Numbered from the stretch's first letter, positions 10,244-19,504 are shown. The stretch is DNA of 64,000 nt from Desulfuromonas acetoxidans DSM 684 (GCF_000167355.1 NZ_AAEW02000008.1:1-64000), one strand, 5' to 3'. A program made the numbers and translations. The notes: generated by a model not told the origin, from the sequence alone.

Positions 10244-10851
10244 TCTCTTCTCCCGTTCAGCAGCGCCGAACATAAGGAGTGTCGCTGTGATGGTCGTCGG
10301 CAAACTGTTTGAGCGACAGCGAGTTTTTGCCGACATCACAGCGTAAGCGACTGAAGTGAGGGAACCCGTAGGGCGCAATGACGGGAGTCTATTTTATCTC
10401 CCTTTTGTCGATGCAAAAGGGAGCCGACGTGTGGGCGCGGAAGCCCGCGTCACGTGCGTACAACCATCGCAAACAGATGATGTTTTCCAGCGCGACCTAT
10501 TCCGAATGATGACCCACTGAAGATCAAAGTCAAGGTCGCCGGGTTTCGTCCCGGCAGCCGACATACTTTTGACTGGCCGCTCAAAAGTATGCAAAAACCA
10601 GCTTGAACACCTCCTGAACCTGGATCCACCTACACTGTGTCTGTTTCCGATGTGCTTCACATATCCGGCTTGCCTCCCTTTAGCTCGGCAAATCGTGCAA
10701 CTCATCAGCAATGGTGTAAAACGTTGATAACGGTTTGACGCTGCTCTCTATCTCTTCCGTGGCACCGATCAAACGGGCGGGACGGTGCCCGCCCTGCAGT
10801 CGTGTGTTATTCAGCAGCCCAGCCCTTCCGTTCAGCAGCACCGAATGTAAG
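10244..10851 (+). repeat. multi-hairpin intergenic repeat, locus A
   Basis: This roughly 600-bp stretch has no credible gene but shares a series of blocks with 37641-38495. Block X (10244-10377) holds a 17-bp stem at 10284-10304 / 10326-10342. Block Y (10396-10465) holds a perfect 10-bp stem CTCCCTTTTG / CAAAAGGGAG. Block Z (10520-10605) holds a 6-bp stem GCCGGG / CCCGGC and a 9-bp stem ATACTTTTG / CAAAAGTAT. Block W covers 10644-10732. A GGGCGGG / CCCGCCC hairpin lies near 10775-10795. The start of block X recurs at 10823-10851, so the unit is bounded by short direct repeats. Similar hairpin-rich intergenic sequences are widespread in proteobacteria and are often miscalled as small proteins. 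Confidence 0.8.
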
Positions 10852-10871
10852 TGGTCACAGGATAAACTTAT

Positions 10872-11765
10872 TTAAGACAAGGATGTGAACGAATCGAGCA
10901 GGTTTTTAAGCTGTACCGCACGCTCCGGGGCCAACCTCTCACTCTCCACCGCCAGCTGGCGGGTCTGCTCAGCCAGTTCGAGGTAGAAGGGCAGCCGCTC
11001 AGGACTATGCTCAGCCAATTGTTCCAGATGGCCACGAATGGTGTCGATATCGCCGCGAACGATGGGACCGGTCAACGCCTGATGCGGACCGAGATTCAAG
11101 GTGTTGGTGACGGCTGTCTGGAAGATGGGAGCTAAAACGGTTTTGGCCATGGCGGGATCTTCAAGGGTTTCGGCCATCAGGGTGCTTGCCTGATGGAACA
11201 GGGTGGTGACAAAATTCGAAGCCATGCAGGCGGCAGCATGATAGCGCTCTTTGTCCTCAGAGCGTAATCGGAACGGTTGGCAGCCTAACTCAAGAGACAG
11301 TTTCGCGCCGAGGGGAAACAACTCATCATTCCCTTCGACAGCGCAATAGCTGCCCGGCAACGAATTCAGTCCTTGCTCACCGCTGGCAAAAGTTTGCAAC
11401 GGATGGAGGCTCATCACCTGCCAGTGCGCTGCACGGGGATCATCCGGGCGCAAAATCGCCGCCCGATGGCGACCGCTGAAATGGATGACGGTTGGTGATG
11501 GGGTGTCCGCCAGCACATCAAGTAAGGCTTCGCCCAACGGGGCCAGTTGATCATCGCCGACACAGCATAAGACCAGCTCGGCACGGCTACAGCGTTTCAG
11601 ATCGGTGCCGGCCATCAATGATGCGCCGATAAACTCGGCGGCTTCGTGTGTGCGCTGTTGATCGCGACCAACAATGGCGGTGATCGGATAACCGGCCTGC
11701 TGCAGCAGGGCACCGACGGCCTGGCCGAGGCGTCCCGGTCCGATCAGGGCGATACGCTGTTTCAT
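10872..11765 (-). CDS. Rossmann-like and DUF2520 domain protein
   Basis: The 297-residue protein has an N-terminal NAD(P)-binding fold starting RIALIGPGRLGQAVGALLQQ and a C-terminal helical DUF2520 domain (about 150-285) with the typical YHAAACMASNFVTTL segment. The family resembles short-chain ketopantoate/pyrroline-5-carboxylate reductases, but its reaction is not established here. It is the last gene of a three-gene minus-strand operon; its start overlaps the end of the FAH gene by 4 bases (ATGA), so translation is probably coupled. The ribosome site lies within the upstream gene. Confidence 0.88.
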   Translation of the reverse strand: MKQRIALIGPGRLGQAVGALLQQAGYPITAIVGRDQQRTHEAAEFIGASLMAGTDLKRCSRAELVLCCVGDDQLAPLGEALLDVLADTPSPTVIHFSGRHRAAILRPDDPRAAHWQVMSLHPLQTFASGEQGLNSLPGSYCAVEGNDELFPLGAKLSLELGCQPFRLRSEDKERYHAAACMASNFVTTLFHQASTLMAETLEDPAMAKTVLAPIFQTAVTNTLNLGPHQALTGPIVRGDIDTIRGHLEQLAEHSPERLPFYLELAEQTRQLAVESERLAPERAVQLKNLLDSFTSLS

Positions 11766-12418
11766 CGCACGTCAACCTGCAACGTGCCGATCCCTTCAAT
11801 CTCGGCGAGCATTTTGTCGCCGGCGACGACGCGACCGACGCCGGCCGGTGTGCCGGTAAGGATCAGATCGCCCGGCTCCAGAGTGAAAGCACGGGTGATA
11901 GCAGCGATGGTTTCGGGAATACGGCGAATCATCAGACCGGTGTTGGCATCTTGACGTACCTCACCATTGACCTGCAGGCGGATGGCCAGATCGTGCGGAT
12001 CACCGACCCTGTCGGCCGGAACAAACTCGGACAACGGGCACGATGTGTCAAACCCTTTGGCCAATTCCCACGGATAGCCCTTTTCCTTCAACACTGCCTG
12101 GGTGTCGCGCAGGGTCATGTCAATGCCGATGCCGTAACCGGCAACATAATCCATGGCCTCTTCGGCGCTGACGTTGTGTGCGGTGCGACCGATGAGCACG
12201 GCCAGTTCCACCTCGTGGTGGCAGTCGTCGGAATAGCCGGGGATGACCATGGTTTCGCCGTCGTTGATCATACTGGTGGTCGGCTTGATGAACAGCACCG
12301 GATCACTGGGCACTTCATTGCCGAGTTCCTTGGCATGAGCAACATAGTTGCGTGCCAGACAGACAATTTTGCCCACGGCAATCGGTTGGGATTCTCCTTG
12401 CAGGGTGATGTGGTGCAT
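11762..12418 (-). CDS. fumarylacetoacetate hydrolase family protein
   Basis: This 218-residue FAH-fold enzyme is likely a metal-dependent hydrolase, decarboxylase or oxaloacetate tautomerase acting on 2-oxo acids. It has the family core IVCLARNYVAHAKELGN, FIKPTTSMI, the metal-binding HHEVELAVLIG (His-x-Glu-x-Glu) and LTGTPAGVGRV. The ATG at 12418 was chosen because AAGGAG lies 6-8 bases upstream, inside the tail of the preceding TRIC gene. A longer in-frame start at 12520 would add 34 Arg/Pro-rich residues unlike the family. The substrate is unknown. Confidence 0.9.
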   Translation of the reverse strand: MHHITLQGESQPIAVGKIVCLARNYVAHAKELGNEVPSDPVLFIKPTTSMINDGETMVIPGYSDDCHHEVELAVLIGRTAHNVSAEEAMDYVAGYGIGIDMTLRDTQAVLKEKGYPWELAKGFDTSCPLSEFVPADRVGDPHDLAIRLQVNGEVRQDANTGLMIRRIPETIAAITRAFTLEPGDLILTGTPAGVGRVVAGDKMLAEIEGIGTLQVDVR

Positions 12419-12419
12419 G

Positions 12420-13049
12420 TCATTTCTCCTTGGTCGGATAGGTTTTCGGTGGTGCGGTGGGCAAGGCCCAGTTGTGGCGGATGGCCAGCAGTCGCAGGCC
12501 GACCACCACACCGGCGGCAATCAGCATGACCGAGGGTCGCGACCAGCCCATGCGGTCGAGAATGTAAAACAGCACACCACCGACAATACAGGCAGAGGCG
12601 TAGATCTCTTTTTGCAGGATCAGCGGAACCTGGCTCGACAGCATGTCGCGAATCACTCCCCCTGCTGTGGCCGTCATGACGCCCATGGTCACGGCACCGA
12701 TGAACCCGGTGTGAAAATCCAAGGCTTTGCCGGTACCGATGACAACAAAGGTCCCCAGGCCGATGGCATCGAAAAACAGCAAAGGGTTGCTGTAGCGATC
12801 GAGAACGTGATGGCCGAAAAACGTCAGCAGAGCAATGGCAATGGAGATATAAAGATAGGTTTCGTCTTTGAGACAGAACGGTGGGGTGTCGCCGAGCAGG
12901 ATGTCGCGCAGGGTACCACCGCCAATGGCTGTCACCAGGCCGAGTACCAGCACGCCGAGCATGTCCATGTTGCGTCGCACCCCGGCCAGGGCACCAGACG
13001 CGGCGAAAGCCGCCGTACCGATGAGATCCAAAACGTAAAGTAAGTTCAC
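12420..13049 (-). CDS. trimeric intracellular cation channel (TRIC/UPF0126) family protein
   Basis: This 209-residue inner-membrane protein has two copies of the glycine-rich UPF0126 unit. The repeats GGGTLRDILLG (about 44-54) and AGGVIRDML (about 129-137) are the family signature, with about seven hydrophobic segments. Bacterial TRIC homologues conduct K+/Na+; function in this organism is inferred. It is first in the operon with the FAH and DUF2520 genes. Its last codons carry the ribosome site of the FAH gene. Confidence 0.9.
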   Translation of the reverse strand: MNLLYVLDLIGTAAFAASGALAGVRRNMDMLGVLVLGLVTAIGGGTLRDILLGDTPPFCLKDETYLYISIAIALLTFFGHHVLDRYSNPLLFFDAIGLGTFVVIGTGKALDFHTGFIGAVTMGVMTATAGGVIRDMLSSQVPLILQKEIYASACIVGGVLFYILDRMGWSRPSVMLIAAGVVVGLRLLAIRHNWALPTAPPKTYPTKEK

Positions 13050-13248
13050 CGCTGCCTCTATTTACCGGCTAAGTGGTCTATCTGTCCCGCGCCCGTCGCC
13101 GTTGGCGGGCTCGGACTGTTCTGTCATTGTCCGTTGGTGTATACTCAAGTGGAGTTAGGGTACTCCGGCGCTGAGCATAGCGGTTTAACCCGTAAAAATC
13201 AATCACTTGCCGAGGCGCAGCCGAGAGGGTTGCGTTGAAAGGTCGTTC

Positions 13249-14442
13249 ATGTTCATCCCTGTTGGTGATCTTCCCAATCCACCCGGTCGGGCGTATGTCA
13301 ACCTGTCGTTGATAGCCGCCAATATCATGATTTTTGCCCTGATCACTCTGCCGCTTTCCGGTATGAAGGCTGACCCGTACAATCCGGCCTTGATCGAATA
13401 CCTCCACCATCTCGGTGTGCAGAGTCTCAGCCAGGCACAACAGGTGGCCGAGCGTATTAGCGCCTATGACCTGTTTGTGTTTCAGCATGGGTTCAAACCG
13501 GCGGCTCCGCGGCTTGACGATCTGTTTTTTTCCCTGTTTCTTCATGCCGGTCTGCTGCATCTGGCGGGCAATATGCTGTTTTTGTGGATTTTTGGCGATA
13601 ATGTTGAATACCGCCTCGGCCCGTGGCTGTATCTGGTGCTCTATCTGTTTACCGGGGTCATGGCCACGGTTTTTTTTGCCCTGTTTACTTTGGACTCCTA
13701 TACACCATTGATTGGTGCCTCCGGGGCGATCTCCGGTATTCTTGGCTGCTACTTCATCTGGTTCCCACGCAATAAGGTGAAAACCTTTATTTTCTTGTTT
13801 CCGTTTATCATGACCACCATCCTGCTTCCGGCGCGGCTGGTTCTCGGTGTGTTTCTGGTGATCGACAATGTGCTACCGTTTTTATTTGTCCACAGTGGTT
13901 CCGGTGTGGCCCACGGTGCGCATATCGGTGGTTTTATTGCCGGTGGTGGTGTGGCTTATGCCATTGACCACTGGCCGGGCTTGCGTCACGGCAAGCGGTT
14001 TCACAAAAAGGTTTCCCCCTGCGAGAATCCGGAAGCCAGTGCGGCTGACCGGATTAACTGCCTGATTGACCACGATAAAATGGACGATGCCTGTGGCGTG
14101 TTTTTTGGCCTGAACCAGCGTGAGTTACGTCGAACCATCCCCTCCTATCATGTGCTGGAGATGGGGCAATATCTTATGGCGGAAAAGCACTTTGATGCGG
14201 CACTGACTCTGTATCGCCGTTTTATCAGTGACCGTCCCAGCGATGACCAGCTTGATCAGGCCTACCTGGGAGCTGGCATTGCCTTGCTCAACAAGGAAAA
14301 CTGTCATCCCAGTGCTCATCAATATTTTCTCTCTGTTCTCGACGTCAGCCACGATCAGGGGCTCGTCAATGAAGCGCGTCGTTATCTCGATGTAATTGAT
14401 GGACACTGTCGGCAGCGTGATTGGTCGCGACCAGACGCGTGA
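13249..14442 (+). CDS. rhomboid-family intramembrane serine protease with C-terminal TPR-like tail
   Basis: This protein probably cleaves membrane substrates within the bilayer. The 397 residues hold a membrane domain (about 15-255) with the conserved HLAGNMLFLWIFGDNVE segment, the catalytic serine in GASGAISG (about 160-167) and the catalytic His in GVAHGAHIGGF (about 223-233). After about 260 the chain is soluble and helical with tetratricopeptide-like features, possibly for substrate binding. The ATG at 13249 has AAAGG 6 bases upstream; a start at 13207 lacks one. It is divergent from the TRIC operon. The last codons contain a 12-bp palindrome TGGTCGCGACCA. Confidence 0.92.
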   Translation: MFIPVGDLPNPPGRAYVNLSLIAANIMIFALITLPLSGMKADPYNPALIEYLHHLGVQSLSQAQQVAERISAYDLFVFQHGFKPAAPRLDDLFFSLFLHAGLLHLAGNMLFLWIFGDNVEYRLGPWLYLVLYLFTGVMATVFFALFTLDSYTPLIGASGAISGILGCYFIWFPRNKVKTFIFLFPFIMTTILLPARLVLGVFLVIDNVLPFLFVHSGSGVAHGAHIGGFIAGGGVAYAIDHWPGLRHGKRFHKKVSPCENPEASAADRINCLIDHDKMDDACGVFFGLNQRELRRTIPSYHVLEMGQYLMAEKHFDAALTLYRRFISDRPSDDQLDQAYLGAGIALLNKENCHPSAHQYFLSVLDVSHDQGLVNEARRYLDVIDGHCRQRDWSRPDA

Positions 14443-14443
14443 T

Positions 14444-14460
14444 GGGTGAGAAGCTCACCC
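14444..14460. other. short hairpin between convergent genes
   Basis: A 7-bp stem GGGTGAG / CTCACCC with loop AAG starts 2 bases after the rhomboid stop and lies between converging genes. There is no T-run on either strand, so terminator function is uncertain. Confidence 0.35.
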
Positions 14461-14494
14461 TGTGGAAGGATTGAAGGCGGCGTACTGTTGAGGA

Positions 14495-15661
14495 TTATTG
14501 TACTTTGGGCGTAAAACTGCAGAAATTGTTTTTGCCTTGGTGTTTGGCGCGGTACATGGCGGTGTCGGCGCATTGCAACAGGCCCTCTGCGGTTGTCGCA
14601 TCTTGCGGGTAGCAGGCAATGCCGATGCTGGCATTGATCGACACGTCATGGCCGTCAATCTCAACGGTTGGTTGGAGCTGTTCAAATAACTTTTTGGCCA
14701 TCAGTTCACCATCATTGCCGTTATGAACCGTGGACAGCAGGACAACAAACTCATCACCGCTCAGCCGGGCGACGGTGTCGCTTTTGCGGACTGCGCTTTC
14801 CAGCCGTGTTGCGACCTCACACAGATAATCATCCCCTCCGGAATGGCCAAAACGATCATTGACGGACTTGAACTTATCCAGGTCGATAAACAGCAGTGCC
14901 AGATGGTCGTTATCCCGTTCAGCACGTTTGACCGTTTGGTTGATCCGGTCCATAAACAGCCGCCGGTTGGGAAGGCCGGTCAGGGCGTCGTAATACGCCA
15001 ATTGTTCGATTTTTTTCTGGGCGCGGTGAAACTCCGTGATATCTTCAATGCTTATAAAAACTTCGTCGGGACGGTTTCTGCCGCTGAAAAACTGAGGGAC
15101 CGCATCGACACGAATCCAGCATTGTCGTCTGTGTCGTGGATGGGTAAAGCCCATGATCACGTCTTTAACGACTTCACCGCGATTCAAGGCGACGATTCCC
15201 GGATACTGCCGCCAGGGGAATTCACTGCCGTCTTCACTGAATAGTTTACCTTTCAGGGAGCGGATCGACATGCTGATGAGTTGTTCCAAGGGCATGCCGG
15301 TGATCTCTTCTGCAGCCGGGTTGGCAGAAACGACATGGCCATCGGCGGCCACATAGATAACACCCTGCGTCAGGTTTTCATACAATGCCCGAAAGCGGTG
15401 TTGGCTCTGATGCAGTTGCTTTTCGGAATATAAAAATGTGATGAGAAAACGTGAAGCGACCAGGTAGAGTATCGCACCACTGACCAAGATGAATACGCCA
15501 TCGCGGATATCTTTAAGACAGGGGATGCTGGGGAGGCAACAGTTGTCCATCAGCCAATTGGAACCATAGATCCACAGCGTGCTTGTGACCAGGTAAACAA
15601 TGGTTACCTGCAGCGCTGTGATCTTACGGCACATCTTTTTGAATTTGGCATAGGTGGTCAT
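14495..15661 (-). CDS. membrane-anchored PAS-GGDEF diguanylate cyclase
   Basis: This predicted cyclic di-GMP synthase has 388 residues. Two N-terminal membrane segments (about 20-40 and 55-75) are followed by a PAS domain (about 95-220) and a GGDEF domain (about 225-385). The active-site motif is SGDEF, a common active variant of GGDEF, and is preceded by an RKSD inhibitory site (RxxD) at the proper five-residue distance. The start at 15661 was chosen over an in-frame codon at 15763 because the longer version would start upstream of the predicted promoter. GGAGG lies 13 bases upstream, a little far. It is a single-gene unit. Confidence 0.9.
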   Translation of the reverse strand: MTTYAKFKKMCRKITALQVTIVYLVTSTLWIYGSNWLMDNCCLPSIPCLKDIRDGVFILVSGAILYLVASRFLITFLYSEKQLHQSQHRFRALYENLTQGVIYVAADGHVVSANPAAEEITGMPLEQLISMSIRSLKGKLFSEDGSEFPWRQYPGIVALNRGEVVKDVIMGFTHPRHRRQCWIRVDAVPQFFSGRNRPDEVFISIEDITEFHRAQKKIEQLAYYDALTGLPNRRLFMDRINQTVKRAERDNDHLALLFIDLDKFKSVNDRFGHSGGDDYLCEVATRLESAVRKSDTVARLSGDEFVVLLSTVHNGNDGELMAKKLFEQLQPTVEIDGHDVSINASIGIACYPQDATTAEGLLQCADTAMYRAKHQGKNNFCSFTPKVQ

Positions 15662-15694
15662 GGTGTGGTGGCAGCCTCCGGTGATTTTAATTTG

Positions 15695-15722
15695 AGTATA
15701 GCATCTCCTGAAACTGTAGCAA
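15695..15722 (-). promoter_or_regulatory. sigma-70 type promoter for the PAS-GGDEF gene
   Basis: Read on the minus strand, TTGCTA is followed by 16 bases and TATACT, with the predicted start of transcription near 15688, about 27 bases before the ATG at 15661. Confidence 0.45.
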
Positions 15723-15800
15723 AACTGAGTCGTTATTCTTTTTTTCGGCTCGTTATTGACCAAATGTTAGATATCTCTCTGATTTTAAGGAGAATGGTGC

Positions 15801-16691
15801 ATGTATTATTTTCTCGATTATGAAGAACCATTGTTTCGGCCACCCTCTGAAGGGCGGTCATTGATCTTGCAGGCGACCATCGGCTGCAGTCAGAATCAGT
15901 GTCGCTTTTGCGGCATGTATAAAATGAAACAGTTTCGTATTCGGTCTGTCGATGAACTGGCCGATGACCTTCGCTGTTTGCCACTGGAGATGCGTCAAAC
16001 GGTCCAGCGGGTGTTTCTCGCTGACGGCGATGCCCTGATCTATCCCTTTGACGGATTGATCGAGGTTCTCGATCTGTTACAGCGGGAATTACCCGCACTG
16101 ACCCGCGTTTCCAGTTATGCCTCACCCAAAAGTTTGGTGAGTAAGTCACCCGAGGAGTTGCGGCAACTGCGCAGCAAGAAGTTGCGTATTCTCTATTTTG
16201 GTCTGGAAAGTGGTGATGATGAAACATTGCGGTTGGCGAATAAAGGCTATGATGCCGAGACCATGCGAGACCAGGCGCTCAAGGCACGTCAGGCCGGAAT
16301 GAAGCTGTCGGTCACGGCGATTCTCGGTCTTGCCGGACGCCAACGCAGCCATGAACATGCTGTCGCCACCGCCGCGTGGGTCAATGCCGTGTCGCCGGAA
16401 TACTTCTCATTGCTGACCATGTTTCATCGTCACAATGAGGCCTTTTATCGCAGTATTGAACCGCTCAGCTATGGTGAAATTCTTCAGGAAGCCGTCGAGA
16501 TGCTCGAACACCTGCATCCGCAGCGCACGATTCTGCGCTCCAACCATGTGTCCAACTTTCTCAATCTGGCCGGCAGTTATCCAAAGGACCGCCAGGCGTT
16601 GCTTGACACGGCGCGTCAGGCATTGGAGCGGGGGAGGCAAAATACGCGTTGGTTTGAGGAAATTCCCGCTTATCACGAGCAGATGTATTGA
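15801..16691 (+). CDS. radical SAM protein
   Basis: This predicted radical S-adenosylmethionine enzyme has 296 residues. The iron-sulfur motif is CSQNQCRFC (C-x4-C-x2-C, about 29-37), followed by GMYK; this spacing is typical of one group of Elp3-like radical SAM proteins rather than the classical C-x3-C-x2-C. Later landmarks are FLADGDALIYP and ILYFGLESGDDETL. AAGGAG lies 9 bases before the ATG. It stands alone, divergent from the cyclase and convergent with the desulfoferrodoxin gene. The substrate is unknown. Confidence 0.88.
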   Translation: MYYFLDYEEPLFRPPSEGRSLILQATIGCSQNQCRFCGMYKMKQFRIRSVDELADDLRCLPLEMRQTVQRVFLADGDALIYPFDGLIEVLDLLQRELPALTRVSSYASPKSLVSKSPEELRQLRSKKLRILYFGLESGDDETLRLANKGYDAETMRDQALKARQAGMKLSVTAILGLAGRQRSHEHAVATAAWVNAVSPEYFSLLTMFHRHNEAFYRSIEPLSYGEILQEAVEMLEHLHPQRTILRSNHVSNFLNLAGSYPKDRQALLDTARQALERGRQNTRWFEEIPAYHEQMY

Positions 16692-16730
16692 AATGATAGT
16701 GGAAAGTGCTGAGTTCTGAGTTGAAAGTAA

Positions 16731-16770
16731 CAAGGCGAAGCTCGCAGGTGCGAACTTCGCCTTGTTTGTT
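16731..16770. terminator. bidirectional terminator between radical SAM and dfx genes
   Basis: A perfect 10-bp stem CAAGGCGAAG / CTTCGCCTTG encloses an inner TCGC/GCGA stem and sits between two convergent genes. The T-tract after it (TTGTTTGTT) is modest. Confidence 0.7.
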
Positions 16771-16794
16771 AGAGCAAAGGTGCCTGAAAAGAGA

Positions 16795-17175
16795 TCAGGC
16801 TTCCGCTTTCCACAGACCGTGCAGGTTGCAATATTCGCGGGCGGTAATTTTTTCTGCAGAGACGCAGAATGTGGCTTGCGGCTTGTCACCGGGGTTGAGG
16901 AACGCGCGATAGCTCTTGCCGTCGGCAATCAGCTCAATCCACTCAATGTAATGCTCATCGGTCATGGGATGTTCAACACTGCCGACAGTAATGGTGTAAC
17001 CGGTGTCGGTTTTTTCGATGACCGGTACGTGTTTTTCCTGTGCTGCATCAGTGGTATTGGCATCAAGCAGTTCCATGTCGCTGCCGCAGCAGACCAGAGC
17101 GCCGGCCCCCGTGTGCAGAACTTCAACAATGTTGCCACAAACTTCACATTTATACACGCCTTGTTGCGATGTCAT
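16795..17175 (-). CDS. dfx: desulfoferrodoxin (superoxide reductase)
   Basis: This enzyme reduces superoxide to peroxide without producing oxygen and is typical of anaerobes. The 126 residues have the N-terminal rubredoxin-like iron site (C-x2-C in YKCEVC and the CC pair at about 29-30) and the catalytic centre II with EKHVPV (first His), [15 protein letters not shown] (further His) and the C-terminal C-N-L-H ligand pair. AAGGAGG precedes the ATG by 6 bases. It lies 58 bases downstream of the ppx-like gene on the same strand, so the two may share a transcript. Confidence 0.96.
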   Translation of the reverse strand: MTSQQGVYKCEVCGNIVEVLHTGAGALVCCGSDMELLDANTTDAAQEKHVPVIEKTDTGYTITVGSVEHPMTDEHYIEWIELIADGKSYRAFLNPGDKPQATFCVSAEKITAREYCNLHGLWKAEA

Positions 17176-17233
17176 ACATCCTCCTTAGCATTGGTGTGAA
17201 TTAATAAGACTAAATGGTTTTTAACGACAGCGT

Positions 17234-18166
17234 TCAGTGTAGCAAACTGGTTTGATTACGCAATAGATCATCGTGACCATTTTCCTGTTGGCGGCGGTGC
17301 AGTTCGAGAATAATGCCGTCGGCCAAGCCAAATTTTGGGACGAAGATTTTTTCAATCCCGGCCCATTTCATGGCAGACAGATAAATTTTGGCGGCCGGGA
17401 CAATCACATCGGCCCGGCTGGGCTTGAGTTTGAAGCGCGTGACGCGTTCACTTTCATCCAAGACTTTAAGCTTCTGGTAGACCTTTTTCAACTGATCGCG
17501 ACTCATGGCCTGTTGTTCGGAGCGCTTGGCCAAGCGATGCAGCCGGCCGATGTTGCCGCCACTGCCGATACCCAAAACTTGTTTTTGCTGAACATGTTCT
17601 TCAATCCAGTCCTGCATGCGGCCCCACTCCGATTTATCCACTGCATTTTCCAGCAGCCGCACCGTGCCGAGGCGAAACGATTCATTGACCTCCAGTTCGC
17701 CATCGGTATAGAGGTTCAATTCTGTGCTGCCGCCGCCGACATCAATATACAGAAAGGATTCGCAGCCGTGGGGCAGCAGTCGGTCCGGGCGGTTGGCAAA
17801 GATCAGTTCCGCCTCTTTTTTGCCATTGATAATTTCCAGTTCAATGCCGCATTGCTGGCGAATCTGCTCCACCACATCAAGACCGTTATCCGCTTCGCGC
17901 ATGGCGCTGGTGGCACAGGCTTTGATATCAAGAGGTTGAAACACCGAAATCAGGTTGGAAAACGCATGCAACGTCTGAGTCAGGCAGCGGGCACTTTCAT
18001 CACTGAGACGATTGAGGGTGAAAACATCACTGCCAAGGCGCAACGGCACACGCAGCAGCAGTTCTTTTTCAGCGACGGGATGATCACCTTCCTTAATGCG
18101 GGCAATCAGCAGACGAACGGCATTGGAACCCACATCAATGGCGGCATAACAGGGATGCTGTTTCAT
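17234..18166 (-). CDS. ppx: Ppx/GppA-family phosphatase
   Basis: This is a predicted exopolyphosphatase or guanosine pentaphosphate phosphatase of the actin-like ATPase fold. The 310 residues cover only the two-lobed catalytic core, as in short Ppx2-type proteins. Motifs are AAIDVGSNAVRLLIA (phosphate 1), ATSAMREADNG, YIDVGGGSTELN (phosphate 2, about 140-151) and GIGSGGNIGRL. The ribosome site AAAGGAAC lies 6 bases upstream of the ATG. Polyphosphate or (p)ppGpp metabolism is the probable role, but the two cannot be told apart here. Confidence 0.88.
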   Translation of the reverse strand: MKQHPCYAAIDVGSNAVRLLIARIKEGDHPVAEKELLLRVPLRLGSDVFTLNRLSDESARCLTQTLHAFSNLISVFQPLDIKACATSAMREADNGLDVVEQIRQQCGIELEIINGKKEAELIFANRPDRLLPHGCESFLYIDVGGGSTELNLYTDGELEVNESFRLGTVRLLENAVDKSEWGRMQDWIEEHVQQKQVLGIGSGGNIGRLHRLAKRSEQQAMSRDQLKKVYQKLKVLDESERVTRFKLKPSRADVIVPAAKIYLSAMKWAGIEKIFVPKFGLADGIILELHRRQQENGHDDLLRNQTSLLH

Positions 18167-18484
18167 AAAACGTTCCTTTCCGGCTGCGACAGCGTCCCCG
18201 GTGCGGAGTGGGGTCTAACTATCGCGTCATTATTATGAAAGGCGTGTTTTGTTTGATTTGTATAAGAGTCATGCGGAACACACTGAAATCAAACGATATT
18301 GAACACCATACTATCATATTGGGAAAATAATCGTCGAACACTGACTTGACGCAACTTATTCAGGATGCTAAATATTAATCCACTTAGTGGTTGTGTTTGC
18401 CGCAGAACGAATGATTTGCCCATCAAGACGCTGCCATCGTGACCACGATGACTTGTTTCACCCGAAGTACACAGGAGAAGTGAC
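18167..18484. other. intergenic region with promoter and palindrome, upstream of aldo/keto reductase
   Basis: No gene is seen. A promoter match (18346-18374) and a 16-bp palindrome CATCGTGACCACGATG (18435-18450, arms of 7) lie ahead of the aldo/keto reductase gene at 18485. The left half contains the upstream region of the ppx-like gene, in which no clear promoter was identified. Confidence 0.5.
18346..18374 (+). promoter_or_regulatory. sigma-70 type promoter for aldo/keto reductase
   Basis: TTGACG and TAAATA are separated by 17 bases, giving a leader of about 100 bases. The palindrome at 18435-18450 would fall inside the transcript, about 35 bases before the start codon. Confidence 0.45.
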
Positions 18485-19471
18485 ATGTTGACACGACAGT
18501 TAGGAACTCAGGGATTAGAAGTTTCCGCCTTAGGCCTCGGTTGTATGGGAATGTCCGATTTTTATGGCAATCGTGACGACGAAGAATCCATCGCCACACT
18601 ACAGCGGGCGGTTGAGCTGGGGGTCACGTTGTTTGACACCGCTGATATGTATGGACCATTTACCAATGAGCAGTTAGTGGGCAAGGTGCTCAAAGCGCAT
18701 CGTGATAAGATTATCCTCGCCACCAAATTCGGCATTATCCGCAGTGACGATCCCAACCATCGCGGCATCTGCGGCCGACCCGACTATGTCCACACAGCCT
18801 GTGACGCCTCGCTGCAACGCCTCGGTGTCGACCATATCGATCTCTATTACCAGCACCGCGTTGATAGTGACGTGCCCATTGAAGAAACCGTTGGTGCTAT
18901 GGCTGAACTGGTCACCGCAGGCAAAGTGCGCTTTCTAGGTTTATCCGAAGCAGCAGCTGATACTGTGCGTCGCGCTCATGCCGTTCACTCCATCAGCGCG
19001 TTGCAAACCGAATATTCCCTGTGGAGTCGCGATATTGAGGATGACGTTTTACCGACTTTGCGTGAGTTGGGCATCGGCCTGGTGCCGTACAGCCCGCTGG
19101 GGCGCGGATTTCTCTCCGGCCAGATCCGCTCCATTGATAATTTTCCCGAAGGCGACTATCGCGCCATGTCGCCACGTTTCCAGGGTGAGAATTTCAACAA
19201 AAACTTGCAACTGGTCGATGCCGTTAAAGCCATGGCTGAGACCAAAGGAGTGACACCCAGTCAACTGGCCCTGGCCTGGGTGTTGGCCCAGGGCGATGAT
19301 GTTGTGCCGATTCCCGGCACCAAGCGGCGCCGTTACCTCGAAGAAAACCTTGGGGCGTTGTCTGTGGTGTTGACAGCGGAAGATTTGGCTGAGCTGGAAA
19401 TGCTTCTGCCTAAAGGGGCGGCTAGTGGCACCCGTTATCCGGGAGAGATGATGTCATTAGTGAACCGATAA
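18485..19471 (+). CDS. aldo/keto reductase
   Basis: This NADPH-dependent oxidoreductase of the AKR superfamily (group 13-like) has 328 residues. The catalytic tetrad is visible: Asp in [10 protein letters not shown], Tyr in the same MYG, Lys in LATKFG and His in YYQHRVD. The C-terminal nucleotide-binding segment [15 protein letters not shown] is intact. AGGAG lies 7 bases before the ATG. A terminator follows. The physiological substrate is unknown; these enzymes often detoxify carbonyl compounds. Confidence 0.93.
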   Translation: MLTRQLGTQGLEVSALGLGCMGMSDFYGNRDDEESIATLQRAVELGVTLFDTADMYGPFTNEQLVGKVLKAHRDKIILATKFGIIRSDDPNHRGICGRPDYVHTACDASLQRLGVDHIDLYYQHRVDSDVPIEETVGAMAELVTAGKVRFLGLSEAAADTVRRAHAVHSISALQTEYSLWSRDIEDDVLPTLRELGIGLVPYSPLGRGFLSGQIRSIDNFPEGDYRAMSPRFQGENFNKNLQLVDAVKAMAETKGVTPSQLALAWVLAQGDDVVPIPGTKRRRYLEENLGALSVVLTAEDLAELEMLLPKGAASGTRYPGEMMSLVNR

Positions 19472-19504
19472 CACTGTATAGCTTTGAAAATATTAGAGAA
19501 GTGA

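Noticed and set aside
10394-10711. 105-codon minus-strand frame in repeat locus A
   Set aside because: It runs across the hairpin stems of the repeat. A similar frame (37478-37849, minus) at locus B follows the repeat, not a protein pattern. Such frames are often miscalled.
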